From positions 1 through 64,000 of the forward strand of contig CAYQPF010000001.1 of assembly GCA_964419225.1 (NCBI GenBank): 64,000 bases of DNA. The letters are read 5' to 3'. Shown piece after piece: positions 8,401 through 15,462 of the stretch. A model generated the notes under the pieces. It saw only the letters and a program-made list of their open reading frames with translations. It did no database searches and was not told the origin of the DNA. Each line of letters opens with the position of its first letter. Position 1 is the stretch's first letter. The position numbers and the translations under genes were made by a program. The DNA comes from CAYQPF01 sp964419225. Lineage in GTDB: Bacteria; Cloacimonadota; Cloacimonadia; Cloacimonadales; CAYQPF01.

Positions 8401-8631
8401 CTACTTAATTGCATTATAGCCGCAGGCTGTTACACATATTTTACAGTCAATACAGGTTTCGGCATTTATGACAGCTTTACCCTGAACCATAGTAACAGCG
8501 TTTACCGGACAATAATTAACACAATCTTGACAACCTACACAATTTTTCTTCCAGACAATTGGTTTCACGCTGGCAGCAAAGAGAATTGTTATTAAGAGAA
8601 TCATTATTCCAAGAATTACAGTTTTTTTCAT
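8401..8631 (-). CDS. Exported 2[4Fe-4S] ferredoxin
   Basis: This 76-residue protein has a Sec-type N-terminus (MKKTVILGIMILLITILFAAS), with cleavage likely after an Ala near residue 19-20. The ferredoxin core follows: C31-x2-C34-x2-C37-x3-C41-P and C60-x2-C63-x2-C66-x3-C70. The second motif ends in Gly rather than Pro. There is no lipobox Cys, so it may be soluble in the periplasm or remain anchored by an uncleaved helix. An AGAGGATAT SD precedes ATG 8631, and it is 7 nt from each neighbour. It belongs to the same unit as the large ferredoxin-FnIII lipoprotein and the 80-residue ferredoxin. Together these three proteins provide eight predicted [4Fe-4S] sites outside the cytoplasm. Confidence 0.9.
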   Translation of the reverse strand: MKKTVILGIMILLITILFAASVKPIVWKKNCVGCQDCVNYCPVNAVTMVQGKAVINAETCIDCKICVTACGYNAIK

Positions 8632-8638
8632 ATATCCT

Positions 8639-11449
8639 CTAGTAAGAAACTACTTTTTTCTTTATGGCATTACGGGGGCATTGAGAAACACAATCACCGC
8701 ATGCTGTACAGTTTGCAGGATTAATCAGGGCATCGTTGGGAAAACTCAGAGCATTATGTGAGCAGGAACCTGAGCATTGTCCACATCCATTACAACGAGC
8801 ATTATCTATTTGATAACAAATTTTTCCTCGTGGTGAATTGGATACTCCATTCACATTACCAGCCTCATCATAGGCTTTGACTGCAAAATAATAGACAGAA
8901 CCAAAAGTCAAACCAGTGACAGTGGCTGTTACAAGAGTACCACCGGGTAAGGGTGCTGGAGGACTGTTGAATACGGTTGCGGATGCCCAGTTTGCTTCGG
9001 TTATGGGATTTGATGAATATCTGATTTCATAATGATCTACAGTGCCTGTAGAACCATCATCTCCCGGAGAAGTAAATTTTATCTTCATTCTGTTGGTATA
9101 AGTAGTCCATTCAACCACAATCTGAAGATTGGTAATTGTTGCAGGAGGAGTGGTATCGGCAGTTTCCTGATAGTAATTTACCACATTTGACAAAGAAGAG
9201 TTATTCCCGGCTTCGTCGAATGCCTTAATGGCAAAATAATATTGTGTATTCAAATTTAGATTTGGTACATTGTAACTCTGTTGAACTCCGGCAGCTTGTG
9301 GTGTTGGCAGGTTTGTTAATAATGTTGCCGAACTCCAATTAGCTTCTGTTATTGTAGTATTTGACTGTCTGATTTCATAATGATGAGCTGTGCCTGAGTT
9401 GCCATCATCACCAGGAGCTGTCCATTGTAAGTCAGTACTGTTGGTTCCTGGTACTGAGGTCAAATTGGAAATAGTTGCAGGTGGATTAGTATCTGGTGCT
9501 TGCAGGGTTGTTGTTTCTGCAATATTAGACATCAAGGAGGTATTATTATTATCATCCAATGCTTTGATAGCAAAATAGTAGTGAGTATATGGACTCAAAT
9601 TTTGTGCAACCATAGACTGAATAGAACCGGCTATTTGAGGTTGGGGAATACTGGTCAGCAACTCAGCCGCAGCCCAATTAGCCTCTGTAATAGGTTGAGT
9701 ATATTTTTTGATTTGATATTGAGTCGCAGTTCCTGTGTTTCCATCATCACCAGGGGCAGTCCACTGCAAATTCGCTGTGTAAATAGCAGCACTGGTAACA
9801 GTTAAGCTGGTAATTGCTGCAGGAGGTGTAGTATCAACTACAAGACTTGTCTGGGCATTAATAATATTGGAGATTGCCCCGAAAAGACCGGCTTCATCCA
9901 GAGCTTTCACTCCGAAGTAATAGGTCTGTCCGGCAGTAAGACCAGTAATCATAGCATATTCAACAGTGCCGGCAATTCCCGGAGTGGGGGGGGTGGCAAA
10001 AGTTGTAGCCTGATCCCAGTTTGCCGAAGTAATAGCTGCAGTTGAATACTTGATCACATATTTAGTTGCAGTTCCGACTGTACCATTATCACCGACAGCT
10101 GTCCAGGTAAGGGTTATAGCAGATGAGGAAGTTGCATATTTGGATAAGGTTGTTATTGCTGCAGGTGCGGTAATATCGCCTGTTATCTGGGCAGCAGGAC
10201 TGTTAGATATGGAAGCGTTATTAGCTTCATCGAAAGCTTTTATGGCAAAATAGAAATTACTGGCCAAAGTAATGTTTTCCACAAAAAGAATTTGAGGACT
10301 GCCTGCAGAAGCAGGAATTATATTAGCCGGGATATTTGTAGCTTGCAGCCAATTGTCCTGAGTAATTGGAGCAGTGCTATATCTGAGTTCATATCTGGCA
10401 ATTGTTCCAATATTACCGTCATCACCAGGAGCTATCCATTCAAGCTTAACATTGTTTTCCAGAGAAGATGCTGTAAGTGAAATGGCAGCCGGAGCAGTTA
10501 CATCACCGGTGATGTAGGCATCTACGAGATTAGACATCGCGGAAATATTATGCACTTCATCAATAGCTTTGACAGCAAATTTGTAGTGCGTGCCAACTGT
10601 CAGGTCAATGATACTAAGAGTTTCAGTTTGTCCGGAAGCTTTTGGAACAAGATTATGACTATATATGGATGCACTATCCCAATTGGTTTCATCAATATTA
10701 CCAGAACTGTATCTGATTTCGTACGATGAAGCAGTTCCCACATTACCGTCATCACCTGTAGCGGTCCAGGTCAGGATAATATTATCTACCAGGTTGGAAG
10801 TCTGTAAATCAGTGATAGGAGCGGGAGGCGCCGTGTCAGCCAGTTCATTGGAAATTTTAACTTTCTGCTCAGTTTTTGCAGAATAATTATCAACTTCATC
10901 AACAGCAGTGATAGAAACAATAAGGGAATCACCTGCTGGTAAGCCTCTGAGAGTCCATTGTTCAGGATTGCCTGCTTCAATAGGAAAGTCAGGAACAAAA
11001 CTATTGGTAACTGCAGTATTGTCAGTTTTTCTTAAAGTGTAAAGATACTTCAAAGCTTTTCCAGTGTTACCATCATCACCAGGAGATTGGAAATAAACAT
11101 TTAAAACTCCGGAAGAATCTGAAACCAGAGAATCAATTACAACTGTACCGGGTTTTTGTGTATCTGTAAGAGTTACAATCGCTTTAAATTCACATTTAAA
11201 GACATCAATGCATTTCATACATTTTGTGCATTTATCAGGATCAATCTGAGCATAGATGGTATAATTTTTTTCAATAATCTTAATTGCACCCTGCGGACAG
11301 GTAAATTCATCTACACATTTCTTACATCCTGTACAAGATGAGTACTCAACGCGAGGATTAGTTTCGTTAAACAATACTTTTCTGCTTTCACAACTAAAGA
11401 CAATAAGCAGAAGGATGATTGATATGGCTATCAATATAGTCTTTTTCAT
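8639..11449 (-). CDS. Ferredoxin-FnIII(x7)-ferredoxin lipoprotein
   Basis: This 936-residue lipoprotein has the signal MKKTILIAISIILLLIVFS-C20. Residues 35-90 hold two Cys motifs, C39-x2-C42-x2-C45-x5-C51-P and C74-x2-C77-x2-C80-x5-C86; the 5-residue gaps differ from the normal 3. Residues about 95-870 are seven fibronectin type III-like domains. Each begins near D-x-x-P-P-A-x-I and contains a W-T-A-x-G-D-D-G-N-x-G-T-A motif followed by Y-x-I-R-Y-S and F-A-I-K-A-x-D-E. Residues 876-936 hold a standard ferredoxin: C886, C889, C892, C896 and C914, C917, C920, C924-P. Redox domains thus sit at both ends of a rod that could be tens of nanometres long, lipid-anchored at the N-terminus. An SD (CGGAGAACT) supports the start. 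The domain assignments are secure; the role as an electron-transfer rod is inference. Confidence 0.92.
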   Translation of the reverse strand: MKKTILIAISIILLLIVFSCESRKVLFNETNPRVEYSSCTGCKKCVDEFTCPQGAIKIIEKNYTIYAQIDPDKCTKCMKCIDVFKCEFKAIVTLTDTQKPGTVVIDSLVSDSSGVLNVYFQSPGDDGNTGKALKYLYTLRKTDNTAVTNSFVPDFPIEAGNPEQWTLRGLPAGDSLIVSITAVDEVDNYSAKTEQKVKISNELADTAPPAPITDLQTSNLVDNIILTWTATGDDGNVGTASSYEIRYSSGNIDETNWDSASIYSHNLVPKASGQTETLSIIDLTVGTHYKFAVKAIDEVHNISAMSNLVDAYITGDVTAPAAISLTASSLENNVKLEWIAPGDDGNIGTIARYELRYSTAPITQDNWLQATNIPANIIPASAGSPQILFVENITLASNFYFAIKAFDEANNASISNSPAAQITGDITAPAAITTLSKYATSSSAITLTWTAVGDNGTVGTATKYVIKYSTAAITSANWDQATTFATPPTPGIAGTVEYAMITGLTAGQTYYFGVKALDEAGLFGAISNIINAQTSLVVDTTPPAAITSLTVTSAAIYTANLQWTAPGDDGNTGTATQYQIKKYTQPITEANWAAAELLTSIPQPQIAGSIQSMVAQNLSPYTHYYFAIKALDDNNNTSLMSNIAETTTLQAPDTNPPATISNLTSVPGTNSTDLQWTAPGDDGNSGTAHHYEIRQSNTTITEANWSSATLLTNLPTPQAAGVQQSYNVPNLNLNTQYYFAIKAFDEAGNNSSLSNVVNYYQETADTTPPATITNLQIVVEWTTYTNRMKIKFTSPGDDGSTGTVDHYEIRYSSNPITEANWASATVFNSPPAPLPGGTLVTATVTGLTFGSVYYFAVKAYDEAGNVNGVSNSPRGKICYQIDNARCNGCGQCSGSCSHNALSFPNDALINPANCTACGDCVSQCPRNAIKKKVVSY

Positions 11450-11459
11450 TAGTTCTCCG

Positions 11460-12161
11460 TTAAATATTCTGCAATTCCTTGTTGTTAGGATACAATTTCA
11501 GCATTTTAATTTTAAGATTTTGATAATCTTTTTTGTTATTCATTTTAATTATTTTTAGATAGAGCATGTCAAAGTCTTCATTGGATACAGCCTCTTCCGG
11601 GTTTTCGGTTTCATTTTTTAGAGACTCAGCTTTTTTTATTGTTTGATATGCAGCTTTATATTGTTTGGTCAGATATTGTACTTGAGCAAGCATCACATAT
11701 GCATCAAAATGCTTTTCATTTGTCTCAATAGCCTTATATAAGGATTTTTCTGCACTCTGATAATCACTTAATTTTAAATATGCTTCGCCTTTATGTCTCC
11801 AGGGGCAAGACCAGTCTGGTGTTGAAGCATTCAATTTCTCATAAAGAGGGATAGCTCTTTTGTATTGTCCAAGACTTAAAAGCAGATTCGCTAACTGGAA
11901 TTTCTGTCCGGCATTAAGAGAATCGCTCATTACTTCCAAAGAATCTATATATCTGTTAGTCTCAGTTGAACATAAATAAGCCAAATACAAATTTGACTTA
12001 ATTAAATCATCTGCTGTTTTTTGGCTAAGATGATTATACGCATTTAAAAAATTACTCTGATTCGGTAATTGATTGTAAGATTTAAAAGGATCTTGTGTCT
12101 CCCCTTGAGCAAAGCATAAACTGACTGTCAAAATGGCCAGTAAAAGTATCACATTTTTCAT
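11460..12161 (-). CDS. Exported TPR-repeat protein
   Basis: This 233-residue protein has a cleavable Sec signal (MKNVILLLAILTVSLCFAQ, cleavage near residue 18-19). Helical repeats follow, of which about three match the TPR pattern (for example LANLLLSLGQYKRAIPLYEKLNAS, GEAYLKLSDYQSAEKSLYKAIE and AQVQYLTKQYKAAYQTIKKAES). TPR arrays bind partner proteins, and a periplasmic TPR protein beside exported Fe-S proteins could scaffold or chaperone them; this is inference. It is 10 nt upstream of the large ferredoxin lipoprotein gene and 48 nt downstream of the B12-type radical SAM gene, all on the same strand. AGGAGAG precedes ATG 12161. The N-terminal 60 residues outside the repeats are not recognised. 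Confidence 0.85.
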   Translation of the reverse strand: MKNVILLLAILTVSLCFAQGETQDPFKSYNQLPNQSNFLNAYNHLSQKTADDLIKSNLYLAYLCSTETNRYIDSLEVMSDSLNAGQKFQLANLLLSLGQYKRAIPLYEKLNASTPDWSCPWRHKGEAYLKLSDYQSAEKSLYKAIETNEKHFDAYVMLAQVQYLTKQYKAAYQTIKKAESLKNETENPEEAVSNEDFDMLYLKIIKMNNKKDYQNLKIKMLKLYPNNKELQNI

Positions 12162-12209
12162 ATATCTCTCCTTAATAAAAATTATAATGCAATTATCAAT
12201 CCAAAAAAA

Positions 12210-14042
12210 TTATTCTTTTGCCCAATATTCGTTTAATTTAGTCAAATTCCACCATTTTACTTGTATTGAATCATCTTTGAATGAGACAGGAAGCAGGTTT
12301 TCAGAATGTATCGCTAAATCCAATAACCAACTATCATTAATTTTATCTGGTTTCAGGTCTATCAGGATGCCTTGAAATTCGTCCATTTGATAAAGTTCTT
12401 TTTTAAAAGGTAATCTTGATTTTTTCCACCACAAGATTTGACGCACTGGCAATTCGGAGGAAATTCTAAGGTATTTTTCAGTAAGTACAAACCAGTTAAC
12501 GGTTCTGTTTCCTTCTTCAAATTTTTGGTATCTAAGATCATTGTCGAGGAAGGAAGGTCTTTTAATTGCAATATTATTGTTTATTTTGTACATCATGGAT
12601 TTATTGAAATAATTCAGGAAAACAATTTCCAGAGGTGTATAGGGATTATTCGAAGTCAAAATATTTACTTTTTCTAAAAGCAAAGGGTCGTTGTTGTCTG
12701 ATTGTTCCAGAATGATTTGATATGGTTGAGTCAGGCATTTACCCAGAGAGATGATTTCCTGTAATGATTGATAATTTTTCAGAAATACCTGACGGACAAA
12801 TTTACCATAAACAGGATGACTAAATGAAAAATCAGGAGTAATATTGAATTCAATATTGAAAGCTTTTTCGGCATATTGAAATGCAGCAAAAATATCATTT
12901 TCAGAAAACTGGTCAGTATTAGTAATCAGATAGGGAGGAGAAGCCTGATAATTAAGAAAAAGTTGATCGGATTTATCTTTGAATTCGGTGCCTGGAAGAA
13001 TGGATAGAGGAAAAACCTGAATAGAAGATGAGAGATTTTCTTGAACACAGTAATCAACAGTCTTTTTAAAATTTGTAAGATTATCACCTGGTAAGCCAAT
13101 TATAATATCGACTTTTGGTTTAATATCATACTTTTGTAGTATTCTAATAGAGTTTGTAAATTTCGATAAATTTAAATGTCTGTTCATAAGAGAAAGTGCT
13201 TTAGGGTTAGTTGTTTGCAGACCTATCTCAAACTCTGTAAAATTTGCTTGTTTCATAAGAGATGCCCACTTTTCATCTATCATTTCTGCTCTTATTTCTG
13301 AAACAAATTTGAGTTTTTGATTTTGATTTATAGCAATTATTTTATGAAGGAACTTTCCCAGAAAGGGTCTGCTGTTTAAAGAAGGATCCAGAAGATAAAC
13401 TTCATTGATTTGATTGTCGTAAGCCCATTGAATTCCTTCCATAATACGTTTATCGCTGATCCGCTGAATTTGTTTTATTTGCTTATTATAGTTGCAAAAT
13501 CCGCATTTATAAGGACAGCCTCTCTGAGTTTCCAATAACATAATATTTTCTATTTGATATTCAATTAAATCATCGAGATAGGGTGATGGATAAACATTTA
13601 AATAATCTAAGCAATTGTCTAATGGCATTCTGCCTGATAAATTGGAAATATGATAACGAAATAATAACTCACCTTCCCCTGCGATTGTTTGGTATCCTGA
13701 ATCATTAACGGACAAATCTGTATAAGTTATTTCAGGACCACCGAGAGTAATTTTTATGAGGGGCAAACATTTTTTAATTTCATTAACCAGCCAGTTAACA
13801 CGTTCAATGTTCCAGCAATAGCACGAAAAACCCAAATGATCAGGTTTATAGTTTTTGATATATTCCAAAATTGCTTGATCTGCTATATACGAAACAAGGC
13901 TTTCCGGCATAATTTCAACATTAACATTAGGAATACTGCTCAGGAATTGGCTGATTTTAGCTAAACCAAGAGGGATATTACCAGTTTGGCGTAAAAAGTT
14001 TGTTTGAGGAATTGGTAATTGAATTAAAAGAATGTTGTACAT
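12210..14042 (-). CDS. B12-binding-type radical SAM protein
   Basis: This 610-residue cytoplasmic enzyme has an N-terminal cobalamin-binding-like Rossmann domain (about residues 1-150; ITLGGPEIT and GEGE are typical). A radical SAM core follows with C176-x3-C180-x2-C183 (CPYKCGFC), the GLQTTNPKALSLMNR segment and IIGLPGDN. The C-terminal 200 residues are unassigned but resemble the DUF4080 region found in this class. Such enzymes carry out difficult methylations or rearrangements, or act in anaerobic cofactor and protein modification. The substrate cannot be read from sequence. It is the first gene of the exported-ferredoxin run. Its start codon lies only 8 nt after a strong terminator-like hairpin and has no clear SD, so its expression may depend on read-through or a promoter inside the preceding gene end. 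Confidence 0.85.
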   Translation of the reverse strand: MYNILLIQLPIPQTNFLRQTGNIPLGLAKISQFLSSIPNVNVEIMPESLVSYIADQAILEYIKNYKPDHLGFSCYCWNIERVNWLVNEIKKCLPLIKITLGGPEITYTDLSVNDSGYQTIAGEGELLFRYHISNLSGRMPLDNCLDYLNVYPSPYLDDLIEYQIENIMLLETQRGCPYKCGFCNYNKQIKQIQRISDKRIMEGIQWAYDNQINEVYLLDPSLNSRPFLGKFLHKIIAINQNQKLKFVSEIRAEMIDEKWASLMKQANFTEFEIGLQTTNPKALSLMNRHLNLSKFTNSIRILQKYDIKPKVDIIIGLPGDNLTNFKKTVDYCVQENLSSSIQVFPLSILPGTEFKDKSDQLFLNYQASPPYLITNTDQFSENDIFAAFQYAEKAFNIEFNITPDFSFSHPVYGKFVRQVFLKNYQSLQEIISLGKCLTQPYQIILEQSDNNDPLLLEKVNILTSNNPYTPLEIVFLNYFNKSMMYKINNNIAIKRPSFLDNDLRYQKFEEGNRTVNWFVLTEKYLRISSELPVRQILWWKKSRLPFKKELYQMDEFQGILIDLKPDKINDSWLLDLAIHSENLLPVSFKDDSIQVKWWNLTKLNEYWAKE

Positions 14043-14050
14043 AATAAAGA

Positions 14051-14078
14051 AAAACCCCTAAATTGCTTTAGGGGTTTT
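14051..14078 (-). terminator. Strong hairpin terminator between two genes
   Basis: A perfect 12-bp inverted repeat (AAAACCCCTAAA, loop of 4, TTTAGGGGTTTT) spans 14051-14078. On the minus strand it is followed by a T-rich run. It ends the surface-propeller gene (stop at 14095) and lies 8 nt before the start codon of the radical SAM gene. It may be bidirectional, or may act as an attenuator for the ferredoxin unit. Confidence 0.85.
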
Positions 14079-14094
14079 ATATACTTGAATCACA

Positions 14095-15453
14095 TTACTT
14101 AATCAGAATCATTTTCTGAGTAAGATTTTGTGTATTTGTTTGTAGTTTGTAGAAATAAACACCGCTACCGACATTGTTATTACCTGAATCTTTACCATTC
14201 CAAACAACCTGATGTTGGCCTTTATTTAAAACACTGTTTCTGAGAGTATTAACAAGCTGTCCTTTAATATTGTAAATACTAAGGGTTGCATGTTGTCTTT
14301 CAGGCAGATTAAAGCTGATTGTTGTTGAAGGATTGAAAGGATTAGGATAATTTTGATTTAATACTATTGATTTGACTGATTGTAAATGATCATCTTCATC
14401 TAATATAGTGGCAGAATAAACAAAAATACCTAAGGAATCCTGAGCCTGAGTAACCCAAACTCTGCCGGATGCATCCAATGCGATTGCAGATGGTTTAATA
14501 GGCTTTATTGGGGCTTCTTTTTTCCAGTCACCATTGTTAAATTTACGGATGTTATCAGTCATGGTAGCAAACCATATTACGCCAGAAACATTATCTGTAA
14601 CGGCACCAGCAAATGAATTGTTTGAAGGTAATGTACCATCAGGATCATCTGTTGTATTTGCATAAGTAAAGGTTTCCCACATTTCATACTGTTCGGTGTA
14701 ACGCACAATTCCGCCACCAACAGTACAAATAATAAGTGCTCCATTAGTATTCTTTGTGATCCCGTTTATGTGAGCACTGTTTATCCCTGAGTTGGATAAA
14801 TCGTATATTTTGAATTCATTTGTATCACCGGAAGGATATTTTGCCATACCACCGTAGGTAGTTCCAATCCACATGGTTGTACCATCATGATACAAACAGT
14901 TGATTGTATTTGAAGGAATGTTGGAATTTGTAGTATTGAAAACTTCCCAAGTTGAGTTAGTTGGATTAAATTTCGCCAAACCACCCAGGAAAGTACCTAC
15001 CCAAACATTGTTATCACTGTCAATGGCAATACAGCTTACATAGTTACTGGGAATACCTGAATTTGTTTCTGTATATACTGTATCAACAGCATTGTTAACG
15101 AATTTAACCAATCCACTACGGGTACCAACCCAAAGGAAATCATCCTGTGGCTCAATTGCCCAAACTGCATTATCTGGGAAATTTGCAGTATTATCTGTAT
15201 TATAAACAGTCCAAGCTGCAGGTGAATTAAGATTTGTTCCATCGAACTTTATTAAACCACCCAAACCTGAATCCCAACTGTAAGCACCTGACCATACATT
15301 ATTTCCAACTACTTTCACAGTCCAAAAGTAATCACAAGTTAAAGTATCATCGACAACATAAAGTGGCTTGTAAGCTGTCCAAGCTGCATTCAAGGATAAA
15401 CTTAAGACGACAAAGACAAGGACTAAACTCATTTTCATAATTGATGTTCTCAT
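14095..15453 (-). CDS. Exported propeller protein with C-terminal sorting-type tail
   Basis: This 452-residue protein has a signal peptide (about residues 6-24, ending LNAA). Propeller repeats of the 'regulator propeller' type span about residues 25-350, with blades such as NNVWVGTFLGGLAKFNPTNSTWEVF and TMWIGTTYGGMAKY. The tail of about 85 residues starts NYPNPFNPSTTISFNLP, continues IYNIKGQLVNTL, and ends SGVYFYKLQ...KMILIK. Such tails are T9SS type A/FlgD-Ig-like and mark proteins for secretion or surface attachment in FCB-group bacteria. An AGGAGG SD fixes the start at 15453, with an alternative Met at codon 7. Substrate or ligand is unknown; it is probably a surface binding protein. It is the last of three exported proteins (20396 to 14095) and is closed by a terminator. 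Confidence 0.88.
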   Translation of the reverse strand: MRTSIMKMSLVLVFVVLSLSLNAAWTAYKPLYVVDDTLTCDYFWTVKVVGNNVWSGAYSWDSGLGGLIKFDGTNLNSPAAWTVYNTDNTANFPDNAVWAIEPQDDFLWVGTRSGLVKFVNNAVDTVYTETNSGIPSNYVSCIAIDSDNNVWVGTFLGGLAKFNPTNSTWEVFNTTNSNIPSNTINCLYHDGTTMWIGTTYGGMAKYPSGDTNEFKIYDLSNSGINSAHINGITKNTNGALIICTVGGGIVRYTEQYEMWETFTYANTTDDPDGTLPSNNSFAGAVTDNVSGVIWFATMTDNIRKFNNGDWKKEAPIKPIKPSAIALDASGRVWVTQAQDSLGIFVYSATILDEDDHLQSVKSIVLNQNYPNPFNPSTTISFNLPERQHATLSIYNIKGQLVNTLRNSVLNKGQHQVVWNGKDSGNNNVGSGVYFYKLQTNTQNLTQKMILIK

Positions 15454-15462
15454 TTTATCCTC

